Notes under the pieces: model-generated | Database searches by the model: none | What the model was told of the DNA's origin: nothing | What the model saw: the letters and a program-made list of their open reading frames with translations, nothing else | Shown here: positions 9,636-18,999 of the stretch, in pieces | How positions within the stretch are numbered: the stretch's first letter is position 1 | Layout of the letters: each line of letters starts with the position of its first letter | Assembly (NCBI RefSeq): GCF_032050975.1 | Contig: NZ_CP116967.1 | Coordinates: 1,981,001-2,045,000 of the forward strand | DNA: 64,000 bases | DNA from: Candidatus Nitrospira allomarina | Lineage (GTDB): Bacteria; Nitrospirota; Nitrospiria; Nitrospirales; UBA8639 | Reading direction: 5' to 3' | Program-made: the position numbers and the translations under genes

Positions 9636-10154
9636 ATGGGAACGATAGTTTTTTTCTATTTTGCCAGCGTGATTGTGGTAACGGCGGCTCTCGTCGTAGC
9701 CCTGAGGAGTCCCGTATTTAGTGCTCTGGCGCTCCTGGTCATGTTCTTCCACGTCGCCGGGCTTTTTGTCACGTTGCATGCGGAATTCCTGGCCGTGATT
9801 CAGATCCTGGTGTATGCGGGCGCCATTCTGGTGCTCTATCTTTTTGTGGTGATGTTGCTCAATTTGAAGGGTGAAGTACATTTTCACCACCAATTGACTG
9901 TAGGCCTTTTTCTGGGATGTATGGTCTTTGCAGAGGCGGTCCTGCTCGTGGTGAAAGGTGAATCCTCATTGGGTGCGAACCTCCCTGATCCGAGAGAACC
10001 GACCCATTTGACTCAGGGCAATACGGAATCGATCGGTGAACTCCTGTATTCCACATATCTATTTCCATTTGAAATTGCGTCTCTCATTCTCTTAGTGGCG
10101 ATGGTGGGTGCGGTTATTCTCACCAAAAAGGGGATATTGGAGGCCAAGGGTTAA
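9636..10154 (+). CDS. nuoJ: NADH-quinone oxidoreductase subunit J
   Basis: Membrane subunit of complex I between NuoA/H and NuoK. The ATG at 9636 gives a 172-residue product with a normal N-terminus ('[20 protein letters not shown]'); TTG 9621 and GTG 9633 are in frame but less likely. Five membrane helices are predicted, the third containing the glycine-rich '[18 protein letters not shown]' with the pi-bulge region of the family. Its stop codon TAA shares the A of the nuoK ATG, so translation of the two is coupled. Confidence 0.95.
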   Translation: MGTIVFFYFASVIVVTAALVVALRSPVFSALALLVMFFHVAGLFVTLHAEFLAVIQILVYAGAILVLYLFVVMLLNLKGEVHFHHQLTVGLFLGCMVFAEAVLLVVKGESSLGANLPDPREPTHLTQGNTESIGELLYSTYLFPFEIASLILLVAMVGAVILTKKGILEAKG

Positions 10155-10459
10155 TGGACGTTCCAGTGAGCTATTACCTTGTGCTGAGCGGAATTGTATT
10201 CTCAATCGGGTTGGTGGGAGTACTCATTCGTCGCAATATCATCATAATCTTATTATCCATTGAGTTGATGTTGAATGCCACGAATATTAATTTTGTGGCT
10301 TTTTCTTCCTATTTGGGTAATCTTTCCGGACAGGTGTTCGTGTTTTTTGCGCTTACCGTGGCTGCTGCGGAGGTTGCGGTAGGGCTGGCGATTATCATCG
10401 CGCTCTATCGGCATTCGGCCAGTACCAACATTGACGACTTCCGGTTGCTGAAATGGTAA
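10154..10459 (+). CDS. nuoK: NADH-quinone oxidoreductase subunit K
   Basis: MrpC-like membrane subunit contributing a proton channel. The 101-residue product has three membrane helices, and the two functionally important membrane glutamates are visible as E37 ('[12 protein letters not shown]') and E73 ('[12 protein letters not shown]'). Length is exactly typical. It overlaps nuoJ by one base and is followed four bases later by nuoL, so J-K-L is a tightly packed translational unit. Confidence 0.97.
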   Translation: MDVPVSYYLVLSGIVFSIGLVGVLIRRNIIIILLSIELMLNATNINFVAFSSYLGNLSGQVFVFFALTVAAAEVAVGLAIIIALYRHSASTNIDDFRLLKW

Positions 10460-10463
10460 GGCG

Positions 10464-12365
10464 ATGCTCTACGCCTTAATTCCTCTCCTCCCACTCCTGG
10501 CCTTTGTCATCCTCGGGCTGTTTGGCCATTGGATCAAAAACCGAAGCCATTGGGTGGCCGTGCCAGCCGTCCTGGGATCGTTCCTTCTTTCAATCATGGC
10601 GCTTGTCGACGTGGCGGGTGGTCAGACGCTTCAGATACCTCTCTATACCTGGGCGGATTCGGGAAATCTTCATATTGCCTTAGGGTTATTCATCGATCAG
10701 CTCACGGTCGCGATGTTGTTGCTTGTCACCATTGTGAGTTCGCTGGTCCATGTCTATACGATTGGTTACATGCATGGAGAACCGGGCTACGCCAGATTTT
10801 TCAGCAATATCGCGCTTTTTACCTTTTCCATGTTGATGCTGGTGATGTCCGATAATTTCCTTCAACTATTTGTCTTTTGGGAAGCGGTGGGTCTTTGCTC
10901 CTACCTGTTAATCGGCCATTGGTATGAGCGCGAGTCAGCCAGGGCAGCGGCCACCAAAGCGTTTCTGGTGAATCGAGTCGGGGACTTCGGATTCATGTTG
11001 GGTATTCTGCTGATCTTTGTCACCTTCGGCAGTTTGCACTATCAGGAGGTGTTTTCCCAGTTGGATCAAAAGTCTGGTGGCCTGGTGAATCTTCTTGGTT
11101 CTGTCGGAGGTCATTGGGAAATATCGGTGATGACCTTGATCTGCCTTTTTTTATTCGTTGGGGCAGTCGGGAAATCTGCTCAAGTGCCTCTGCATGTATG
11201 GTTGCCGGATGCGATGGAAGGTCCCACTCCGATATCCGCACTTATTCATGCCGCGACGATGGTGACCGCCGGAGTCTTTATGGTTGCCAGATTTGCTCCG
11301 TTATTTAACCTTTCTCCCGTGGCCATGGATGTGGTGGCAGTGGTGGGGGGAGCCACGATGTTTATTGGCGCGACCATCGCGTTGACGCAAACCGATATCA
11401 AACGGGTTGTGGCCTATTCCACCCTCAGTCAACTCGGCTACATGATGATGGCTTGTGGGCTGGGTGGCTATATTGCCGGAATGTATCATCTTCTGACCCA
11501 CGGAGCATTTAAGGCCTTGTTATTCCTCGGGTGTGGGTCGGTGATTATTGCTCTTCACCATGAACAAGATATGAAACATATGGGTGGACTCAGGGATAAG
11601 CTGCCTGTGACGTATTGGACCTTTCTCATCGGGGCCCTGGCATTGTCCGGTTTTCCTCTCACTGCGGGATATTTTAGTAAAGATGAATTACTCCTGGCTG
11701 CCTGGATGGCTAGTGGTCTGGGTAAAGTTCTAGCCGTCTTAGGATTATTAACGGCTCTCATGACGGCTTTTTACAGTTTTCGATTGGTGTTTGTGACATT
11801 TTGGGGAGAATCCCGAGTGGATCCTCACCATGCCAAGCATGTGCATGAACCGTCAAAATCGATGACGTTTCCTCTTCTGATTCTTGCCGTGCTGAGTATT
11901 CTCGCAGGATACATGGGAATTCCAGAATTTTTGGCTCCCGCATTTCCCGCTGCTGGGAATGGTGGAGATCATCATGAAGGATCTGCAGCCATCGGCATGA
12001 TGGTGACGGCCACCGCAATGGGCCTATTAGGAATTGCGGGCGCCTATTGGGTCTATGTCAAGTCGCCGGGCTTGCCGGACCGTTTGGCGAATCAGTGGCG
12101 ATCGCTGTATCAGTTCTCCTTGAATAAATGGTTTGTGGATGAAGCCTATGACCGGACCGTGGTCATGCCAACATTGAATCTTGCGGATCGTTTATGGAAA
12201 CGGGTGGATATTGCGGTGATTGATGGTGCGGTCAATGGAGTGGCGCGAGCCGTGGCCTGGGGAGGATGGGTGACGCGAAGACTTCAAAGCGGACAAGCAC
12301 AGAATTATGCGCTGGCCATGACTGTCGGCGCGGCGGTTATTTTAGGTGCGATGATTTTTTATTAG
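10464..12365 (+). CDS. nuoL: NADH-quinone oxidoreductase subunit L (antiporter-like pump)
   Basis: Distal antiporter-like pump subunit with the long lateral helix. The 633-residue product has about 14 core helices and a C-terminal extension consistent with helix HL and the terminal anchor. Key pumping residues are visible: E140 in 'FVFWEAVGLCSYLL' and K237 in 'GAVGKSAQVPLHVWLPDAME'. The segment near 500-520 is His-rich ('NGGDHHEGSAAIG'), a soluble loop before the last helices. The spacer to nuoM is 55 bases. Confidence 0.97.
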   Translation: MLYALIPLLPLLAFVILGLFGHWIKNRSHWVAVPAVLGSFLLSIMALVDVAGGQTLQIPLYTWADSGNLHIALGLFIDQLTVAMLLLVTIVSSLVHVYTIGYMHGEPGYARFFSNIALFTFSMLMLVMSDNFLQLFVFWEAVGLCSYLLIGHWYERESARAAATKAFLVNRVGDFGFMLGILLIFVTFGSLHYQEVFSQLDQKSGGLVNLLGSVGGHWEISVMTLICLFLFVGAVGKSAQVPLHVWLPDAMEGPTPISALIHAATMVTAGVFMVARFAPLFNLSPVAMDVVAVVGGATMFIGATIALTQTDIKRVVAYSTLSQLGYMMMACGLGGYIAGMYHLLTHGAFKALLFLGCGSVIIALHHEQDMKHMGGLRDKLPVTYWTFLIGALALSGFPLTAGYFSKDELLLAAWMASGLGKVLAVLGLLTALMTAFYSFRLVFVTFWGESRVDPHHAKHVHEPSKSMTFPLLILAVLSILAGYMGIPEFLAPAFPAAGNGGDHHEGSAAIGMMVTATAMGLLGIAGAYWVYVKSPGLPDRLANQWRSLYQFSLNKWFVDEAYDRTVVMPTLNLADRLWKRVDIAVIDGAVNGVARAVAWGGWVTRRLQSGQAQNYALAMTVGAAVILGAMIFY

Positions 12366-12420
12366 TGTGGGATGGCCACATGTATGATGGGATACTCGTG
12401 ATGGTTCAACAGACAACCGT

Positions 12421-14025
12421 ATGGCAGGAGATCTTTCAATCGTGACTGAGATGGTCATTCCCACAGGAGGGATCCCCTGGCTCACGATCGTGCTGATTCT
12501 CCCGCTGCTCGGAGTGGTCGCGGTCTTGCTCGCTCAGGAGGCACTTTCACGGGCTATTGCGTTGACGATTTCCATCCTGACCTTGCTGGTCTCATTGCCC
12601 CTGTGGGTTGCGTTCGACAATGCTCAGGCCGGCATGCAATTTGTGGAAAAGCATCTCTGGATCGATTCTCCCGCCATTCATTATTCATTGGGTGTGGATG
12701 GGATCAGCATGCCGCTTGTCCTCTTAACCACCTTTCTCACTCCTCTTTGTATCCTCGTCTCCTGGACGTCGGTTCAAACCAGAATGAAAGAATTCCTGAT
12801 CAGTTTGTTGGTGATGGAGACGGCGACGATCGGTGTGTTTGCGGCCTTGGATTTTGTGCTGTTTTATGTGTTTTGGGAAACAATGCTGATTCCCATGTAT
12901 CTTTTGATTGGTGTATGGGGTGGGCCGAACCGGGTCTATGCGGCTATCAAGTTTTTCCTGTATACCCTGGCCGGGAGTATCTTGCTGCTGGTAGCGATTC
13001 TGGTGCTGTTTTTTGAAGGTGGGCGAACTTTTGATATTTTGGCTTTAACGCACGCGTCCTACGCTCCTGGTTTGCAATCCCTCCTATTCTGGGCGTTCTT
13101 TGCCGCTTTTGCGGTGAAAGTCCCCATGTTTCCCTTTCATACATGGCTCCCGGACGCCCATGTTGAAGCCCCTACTGCCGGGAGCATCATTCTCGCGAGT
13201 GTCTTGCTCAAGATGGGAACCTATGGGTTTTTACGATTTTCCTTGCCCATGTTGCCTGATGCCTCGGTTGCGTACACCCCCTTCATCATGACCCTCTCGG
13301 TCATCGCCATTATTTATGGCGCCTATATGGCATTGGCACAAGCGGACCTTAAGAAACTTATTGCCTATTCCAGTGTCAGTCACATGGGGTTTGTCACCCT
13401 GGGAATTTTTGCGTTAAATGCCCAGGGTATAGAAGGTGCGATCCTTCAGATGATCAACCATGGCATTACGACCGGCGCGCTCTTTATGTGTGTGGGCATC
13501 ATTTACGAACGGACGCATAGCCGGCAAATTACCGATAATGGCGGGTTGGCGAATGCAATGCCGAAATACGCAACATTTTTTGTGATTTTTGCGTTGTCGT
13601 CGGTTGGCCTTCCAGGCATGAACAGTTTTGTCGGAGAGTTTTTAGTCCTGGTTGGAACCTTTGCCTGGAGCAAGCTGACAGGGACCCTTGCGGCTTTGGG
13701 GATTATTTTGGCTGCCGCCTATATTTTGTATTTGGTGCAACGGATGATTTATGGGCCGGCCTCTCCGCAGATGCTCCCTAAATTAACTGATTTGAATATC
13801 CGTGAATTCGGGATGCTGGTTCCGTTGGTGGTATTGGTGTTTTGGATCGGGCTCTATCCGAAACCGTTGCTGGATGTGATGCATGCGAGCGTGGCGAGGG
13901 TCATCGCGTCTCAATCTACATCAGTCATGGTTCAGAAGGGGGGAGATGGCCGAGGTCACACCCTGGCGATGACGGCCGAGCCATCTGGGCATCGGCTCAT
14001 CATGAAGGGTGATGCTGCCCCATGA
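12421..14025 (+). CDS. nuoM: NADH-quinone oxidoreductase subunit M (antiporter-like pump)
   Basis: Second antiporter-like pump subunit, 534 residues, with about 14 helices. The conserved glutamate is E153 in 'YVFWETMLIPMYLL' and the channel lysine is K233 in 'FAVKVPMFPFHTWLPDAHVE'. The C-terminus has a hydrophilic tail of about 30 residues ('VMVQKGGDGRGHTLAM...'), longer than in E. coli. The stop overlaps the nuoN ATG (ATGA), a classical coupling arrangement. Only one nuoM copy occurs here; some Nitrospira complexes carry two, but not in this operon. Confidence 0.97.
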   Translation: MAGDLSIVTEMVIPTGGIPWLTIVLILPLLGVVAVLLAQEALSRAIALTISILTLLVSLPLWVAFDNAQAGMQFVEKHLWIDSPAIHYSLGVDGISMPLVLLTTFLTPLCILVSWTSVQTRMKEFLISLLVMETATIGVFAALDFVLFYVFWETMLIPMYLLIGVWGGPNRVYAAIKFFLYTLAGSILLLVAILVLFFEGGRTFDILALTHASYAPGLQSLLFWAFFAAFAVKVPMFPFHTWLPDAHVEAPTAGSIILASVLLKMGTYGFLRFSLPMLPDASVAYTPFIMTLSVIAIIYGAYMALAQADLKKLIAYSSVSHMGFVTLGIFALNAQGIEGAILQMINHGITTGALFMCVGIIYERTHSRQITDNGGLANAMPKYATFFVIFALSSVGLPGMNSFVGEFLVLVGTFAWSKLTGTLAALGIILAAAYILYLVQRMIYGPASPQMLPKLTDLNIREFGMLVPLVVLVFWIGLYPKPLLDVMHASVARVIASQSTSVMVQKGGDGRGHTLAMTAEPSGHRLIMKGDAAP

Positions 14026-15503
14026 CGCTTCCTCTCGCCGATCTTGTTCTCATTCTTCCTGAATTGCTTATTGTGGGCATGGCCTGTCTGATTCTCGTTC
14101 TTGATCCTATTACGCCTGCACACAAAAAAGATCTCCTGGCGTGGATGAGTCTCGGCATTCTCGTGGTAGTCAGCGTGGTGACGGTGAGCGGTTTTGGTGA
14201 GCGGGTGATGGCCTTTAGTGATTTAGTGGTCGTGGATTCGTATGCGGTATTTTGGAAAATGTTGCTGTATCTTGTGAGTGGTCTGACCATTTTACTGTCA
14301 ATGGGGTATCTCAAAGAGGAAAAGATCCAACTCGCGGAATACTACGCATTTGTCCTGTTGGCATTGACCGGAATGATGGTGATGGTATCGGGGGCTGATT
14401 TGCTCACGATCTATCTTGGAATCGAACTGATGTCGATTACCCTTTATATTATGGCCGGGTTCAAGCGATTTGAGCTGCGGTCAATCGAATCTTCGGCTAA
14501 ATATTTTGTGCTGGGAGCCTTTTCCTCAGGAATTTTGCTCTATGGGATTTCGATTATTTTCGGTGTCACTGGAAGTACGAGGCTGGTAGAAATCGCAGCC
14601 GTGGTCAATGGGCGCGGGATCGATGACCCGTTAGTCTTTATTTCGCTCATGCTGCTGATCGTGGGATTTGGATTTAAAGTCGCGGCAGTGCCCTTTCATA
14701 TGTGGACGCCTGATGTGTATGAAGGGGCCCCGACGTCTGTGACGGCGTTTATGGCGGTGGCTTCCAAGGCGGCCAGCTTTGCCGCGTTCCTCCGTGTTCT
14801 TCTGGAAGCCTTCGGTGGAATTAAACCGGATTGGAATATGTTGATTCTGGTCATATGCATTATCACGGTGGCCCTTGGCAATCTTGTGGCCATTGTTCAG
14901 ACCAACGTGAAGCGGATGCTGGCCTATTCCAGTATTGCCCATGCGGGTTATGCATTGATTGGTGTCGTGGTCGCCGGGTGGGCCGGAAGCGAGGGGGCGG
15001 TTTCGTCTCAAGGCGTTTCGAGCCTGATGCTCTATCTGGCCATTTACTCGTTTATGACGATAGGGGCATTTTCCATGGTGGCCATCTTGCGGAAGGGTGG
15101 CCTGGAAGGCGAGGAAATAGAAGATTTCACCGGATTGGCCAAGCGACATAAGGGTGGCGCGTTTCTCATGTTGGTTTTTATGGTGTCGTTGGCGGGCATT
15201 CCTCCCACCGCCGGGTTCATTGGGAAACTGTATCTTTTCATGGCGGCGGTCAATGCCGGCTTGGCATGGCTGGCGATCATTGGATTGATCTTTGCCGCTA
15301 TTTCAGCTTTTTTCTATTTGCGCATTGTCATGGTGATGTATATGCGTGAGCCATCCTCCGAACAGGAATTGCATACCCGATTGGTCCTTTCTCCACAGGT
15401 ATCGTTTGTGTTGGCCTGCGCCGTGGCCGGTGTGGTTTTGCTCGGGATCTTTCCAGGTCCGCTGGTATCGGTTGCAGACCTTTCCTCCCTCTCCCTGAAA
15501 TAA
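14022..15503 (+). CDS. nuoN: NADH-quinone oxidoreductase subunit N (antiporter-like pump)
   Basis: Third antiporter-like pump subunit and last gene of the operon. The 493-residue product has about 14 membrane helices; 'IYLGIELMSITLYIMAGF' carries the conserved glutamate near residue 134 and 'FKVAAVPFHMWTPDVYEGAP' the channel lysine near 219. 'SSIAHAGYALIG' is the family's second-half signature. It faces the minus-strand EamA gene 55 bases downstream; I see no clear intrinsic terminator between the convergent genes. Confidence 0.97.
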   Translation: MTLPLADLVLILPELLIVGMACLILVLDPITPAHKKDLLAWMSLGILVVVSVVTVSGFGERVMAFSDLVVVDSYAVFWKMLLYLVSGLTILLSMGYLKEEKIQLAEYYAFVLLALTGMMVMVSGADLLTIYLGIELMSITLYIMAGFKRFELRSIESSAKYFVLGAFSSGILLYGISIIFGVTGSTRLVEIAAVVNGRGIDDPLVFISLMLLIVGFGFKVAAVPFHMWTPDVYEGAPTSVTAFMAVASKAASFAAFLRVLLEAFGGIKPDWNMLILVICIITVALGNLVAIVQTNVKRMLAYSSIAHAGYALIGVVVAGWAGSEGAVSSQGVSSLMLYLAIYSFMTIGAFSMVAILRKGGLEGEEIEDFTGLAKRHKGGAFLMLVFMVSLAGIPPTAGFIGKLYLFMAAVNAGLAWLAIIGLIFAAISAFFYLRIVMVMYMREPSSEQELHTRLVLSPQVSFVLACAVAGVVLLGIFPGPLVSVADLSSLSLK

Positions 15504-15558
15504 CTCTCGGTTGTGCGGTTCAACTCCTGTATTTCGGTTTGTTGTTGGGCTGACAAGG

Positions 15559-16437
15559 TTAGTCCTGTTGCTCGAAACCTAATACGACAACTCCGATCAT
15601 CATGAAGGCTGCACCAATCAACCGCTCGCCTACGTATTTCTCCTTCAAAAATAAAAAACCCCACATGACGGCAAAGAGAATACTCGATCGTTTTACCGCG
15701 ATGACGGAGGGAACCGGTCCCAGGCTGAGAGCAGTATTGTGAACGAGGAGGCCTATGGTCTGAAACAGGCCGATCAGCAAAAGGATGCCGAGAGTGGTCA
15801 GGTGAGGAGCGGCATTATTCTGTGCCGGCAGGAATCGTAGCAAGAACACAAATCCGATGGTCATCACGCTGGAAATGGAGAGGCTCCAAAAGATGGGAGA
15901 GGAATTCTGCACGCCGATTTTGTCGAAATTCGACGAGAGGCTATATATGAACGCCACGGAAAGCATTCGCCTTGGCCCCGGTTCCCGGAAGATCGCGAAT
16001 AATGGCGCAAAAAGACCATGGTGTATTGATTGAATATGGAGGACATATGCTCCCCCCACAATACAGAAGATGCCCACGATATCCCGTGTCGTTGGGATAT
16101 CTCCGACCAGGAAAGGGGAGGTGATCAGTAAAAAAAGAGGAGTAAATGAAACGAAGGGAATGGCCAAGGAAAGATCGGAACTTTGTAAGGCTCTCATGAA
16201 TTGGAACATGGCCAGGATATTCAGGGTTCCTCCAATGAGCAGTGCCCACCCATACCGGGGGCCCAGCAAAGGAACTGAATCCGTGAACAGCACAATGCTC
16301 AGAAGTATGGGAATAGGAGTCGCACCAGCGGCTAAAGCCGCCAGTTGAGGTGAGACGGATCGCAGTCCCTGCTTACTTAATAGGTCTTTTAGAGATTCAG
16401 TGAGTGCCGCCAACAGAGCAAAATACATCCAGCTCAT
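15559..16437 (-). CDS. EamA/DMT-superfamily permease
   Basis: The 292-residue product has ten predicted membrane helices arranged as two repeats of five, the pattern of the drug/metabolite transporter (EamA) superfamily. It starts 'MSWMYFALLAALTESLKDLLSKQGL' and ends in the typical 'ERLIGAAFMMIGVVVLGFE'. Substrates in this superfamily vary widely (amino acids, nucleotide sugars, drugs), and nothing here identifies one. It is convergent with nuoN and followed upstream by other minus-strand genes with gaps too large to call an operon. Confidence 0.85.
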   Translation of the reverse strand: MSWMYFALLAALTESLKDLLSKQGLRSVSPQLAALAAGATPIPILLSIVLFTDSVPLLGPRYGWALLIGGTLNILAMFQFMRALQSSDLSLAIPFVSFTPLFLLITSPFLVGDIPTTRDIVGIFCIVGGAYVLHIQSIHHGLFAPLFAIFREPGPRRMLSVAFIYSLSSNFDKIGVQNSSPIFWSLSISSVMTIGFVFLLRFLPAQNNAAPHLTTLGILLLIGLFQTIGLLVHNTALSLGPVPSVIAVKRSSILFAVMWGFLFLKEKYVGERLIGAAFMMIGVVVLGFEQQD

Positions 16438-16634
16438 GCAGGGATCCCCAATTCAGACGATTTCGAGGTGAAATAATTGATCACAAATTTTGTCTGAATG
16501 CACGTAGCTAGGAATGCGTGTTCAGGATCTTACAATGAATACCTGGATGCCACCAGTGGTTTCATCTGAAGTTCCGGGAAGATGTGGAATCGAATAGGAA
16601 ATGGGGCCGGAGTGAGGGGGTTTACGGTGAAGAC

Positions 16635-17420
16635 CTAGGAAGCCAGGGGGTTAGGACAGTGCTGGAAGACTTCCTGAAGAGCCGCATAGAGTTGACCCGA
16701 TGTGGCAGACGTGGAGCTCTGGAGTGGTTGTGAGGGAAGAGAACAGGTGGCTCCACGTGACAGCAAATAGTGTGTCAGATTCCGTTGGCCGGAAAGAGCG
16801 GCAGAATGGAGGGGTGTGATGCCAATGGCATTGGTGGCATCGATCGGCGCGCCGGAATCCAGAAGTAGGCGAGTCATGTCGGCATCTCCGGTTTGTGCGG
16901 CGATGTGCAGCGCAGTCCAGCCTTCCTTAAATGAGGATTGGACCGTTGCGCCGCGAGCTAACAGAAAAGACGCCATCCGGTGGTGATGCTCTTGCACGGC
17001 AATGTGGAGTGGCGTGATGTTTCCTTTAGAGCCATCTACGGGCGCACCGTGCTGGAGGAGGAGATCGGCGATATCCACATGTCCTCCCTTCGCGGCGAAA
17101 TGGAGAGGCATCCATTCGGACTGATAAATTGCCTCAGGGTCTGCTCCTTTTTGTAACAGAAGACGAGTAATCGTAAATTGCCCGGATCTTGCGGAAAAAT
17201 GCAGAGGTGTCGCTCCTTGTGGAGTGCGCTGATTGACATCGGATCCTTGAACGACCAGCTTCTGAACCAGGGGCAAATTGCGATTTTGAATAGCTTGAAA
17301 AAGATCAGGTTCCTGGGAGAAAGAAAAGGTGTTCCACTCTGATGCCAATGCATAGGACAGAAGAATGCCAATACATACCACCGCATATTTGACTATGATG
17401 AGTTCGCGTGATTGCGGCAT
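16635..17420 (-). CDS. Exported or membrane-anchored ankyrin-repeat protein
   Basis: The 261-residue product begins with a hydrophobic segment (about 9-24, 'KYAVVCIGILLSYALA') that is a signal peptide or anchor. About six ankyrin repeats follow (roughly 38-230), recognisable by repeated 'TPLHFSA', 'MPLHFAAKGGH', 'TPLHIAV', 'TALHIAAQTG' and 'TPLHSAALSG' cores. The C-terminal 30 residues are Ser-rich with two cysteines. Ankyrin arrays bind other proteins, so a periplasmic scaffold is plausible; the partner cannot be read from the context. Confidence 0.85.
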   Translation of the reverse strand: MPQSRELIIVKYAVVCIGILLSYALASEWNTFSFSQEPDLFQAIQNRNLPLVQKLVVQGSDVNQRTPQGATPLHFSARSGQFTITRLLLQKGADPEAIYQSEWMPLHFAAKGGHVDIADLLLQHGAPVDGSKGNITPLHIAVQEHHHRMASFLLARGATVQSSFKEGWTALHIAAQTGDADMTRLLLDSGAPIDATNAIGITPLHSAALSGQRNLTHYLLSRGATCSLPSQPLQSSTSATSGQLYAALQEVFQHCPNPLAS

Positions 17421-17780
17421 GAGAAAACTGTTTCTTTGCTTGAAAGATGAATGGAAACGGTCTCAGGGGTGAGCCCAATGAGCATTAAGATGTAGCGAAC
17501 GTCAAAGCGGTGGCCTACACCATTCCCCATTTGAAGGGGGCGTTCCTCGCGCTCTTTTTGGTGTGTTTGTGGATTACGTGGGGAATCTAAGCTGCAAAAA
17601 TTACAAGGACCTTTGGAAATCGTGAAAAAAACCGAGTAAGTCTGGCCCGGTATTCACGAATGGGTGGGGGTACGGACAACTCTGTAAGTTCTTGACGAAG
17701 GCAACAATGAGGAATTTACCGAAGTGGGGAAGAGAGGCTAGGGAGTCTGGGGTACGGCAGGTGAGACAGGAGGGCGGAAT
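17421..17780. other. Intergenic stretch between two minus-strand genes
   Basis: No standard gene is evident. On the plus strand a short frame from GTG 17510 to TAA 17590 would encode a 26-residue hydrophobic peptide ('VAYTIPHLKGAFLALFLVCL...') without a clear ribosome site. The rest shows no strong repeat, terminator or promoter, though promoters of the ankyrin gene should lie here. Confidence 0.4.
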
Positions 17781-18437
17781 CTATGAAGCTGCGCTTGTTA
17801 AAGCTGGGTTCTTTGTCGGCTGGTCTGTGTCATCTAGATCCGAATCCTGCTGAAGACACGCCAGTTGGTCGGCTTGGAGTATCAAACCATCCAAAACCTT
17901 GTGCCAATGTGTTGCCGTACCTAGGGATTTTTCAAAGAGAATGCCCCCTTCTTTGGTTTCCATATTGAGAAAATTGACAACATGGAAGGGTTCGTCTTCA
18001 TCGTGGATCCACACCATGAGGTCGATTCGCTGGTTGTCTTTTTGGGAAGAGGAGGTCTGCCAACTCTTGATCAATCTTTCCGCGTTCGCCTGCATGAGTT
18101 TTTGAAATGAGATAAGGGATTTTGGGGCAGTTCGTAACGTTTCGTTAAGGACTTCTCCATTTTTTACGAGGAATGAACCGACCAGGCTTGAAATATGAAT
18201 CAAGCGTGGTGGGACCGCAGGACTATGTAACAGGCAAATTTTGAGATTTTGTTCGTTGACAGCAATACCTCCATGCCCATCGGTACTCATGAACATTTGT
18301 GATGGAATGAAACTTGTGCCCTGGATCTGGGGTTCTTCTTTTTTGTTTTTCGCTTTAGGACTCAGGCTTAATGTGAGCATAATGGCCCCGAGTGCAAGAT
18401 ATACCACCAACATTATGAACATCAGGACGAAATCCAT
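17781..18437 (-). CDS. Membrane-anchored protein of unknown function
   Basis: The 218-residue product starts at the ATG ending at 18437, which has AAGGA eight bases upstream; a TTG one codon earlier is also in frame. One N-terminal membrane helix (about 3-25, 'FVLMFIMLVVYLALGAIML') is followed by a basic stretch ('SPKAKNKKEE') and a soluble domain of about 180 residues that I do not recognise. The pattern of a tail facing one compartment resembles small inner-membrane assembly factors, but no motif supports a function. It is about 360 bases upstream of the ankyrin gene on the same strand. Confidence 0.65.
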   Translation of the reverse strand: MDFVLMFIMLVVYLALGAIMLTLSLSPKAKNKKEEPQIQGTSFIPSQMFMSTDGHGGIAVNEQNLKICLLHSPAVPPRLIHISSLVGSFLVKNGEVLNETLRTAPKSLISFQKLMQANAERLIKSWQTSSSQKDNQRIDLMVWIHDEDEPFHVVNFLNMETKEGGILFEKSLGTATHWHKVLDGLILQADQLACLQQDSDLDDTDQPTKNPALTSAAS

Positions 18438-18999
18438 CAATGAATCCTTATGACTGTGAGAGTTCTTACAGTATTGTTAAAGATCGAAATGGAGTCTAAC
18501 TCGTGAGAATTTTGCAAGTTTACTTGTCACCTTAAGCCGGAGGTGGTTTTCGGCGTCTAGAATAAGGCAGAACATGCAGCAATCCCCTGATACTTAAGGC
18601 TCTCCTTTCCGCGTACCATGTGATGAGAAAATTTTGTTACCGAAACCAAGGAGACAGAGGGGATGTCCAAACTGATGGTTCTGCTATTATTTCGAGCCGG
18701 CTTTCAATATATTATTTCGGCAGAATCGGAATTTGGCTTTATGGGTGTATGAAGAAATATGTTGTGGATGAAAATCAGCCTCTTTCTGTTAAGAGGTTTA
18801 AATGAAAATAGGGACACTGAAACACCAAAACCTCAAGATGGGCTAAGGAAAATTTCATGGACGTGGAATAGGCGAACCAGCGGGAGAAGGTCTGGTCCTT
18901 AGGGCATAATCTTTAGGATTCGTTGAAGTTCCTCAGGTCATTTGCTAAGCTGACTTTCCTTTTTTTACCCATCAACAGAGACGCGTAGCAGGAGAACAC
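18438..18999. other. Intergenic region before purH with a probable promoter
   Basis: No convincing gene is seen. TTGAAG (18923-18928) and TAAGCT (18946-18951) are separated by 17 bases and could form a sigma-70 promoter for purH about 50 bases upstream of its start. A frame at 18620-18805 lacks a ribosome site and plausible composition. No purine riboswitch core was recognised. Confidence 0.4.
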
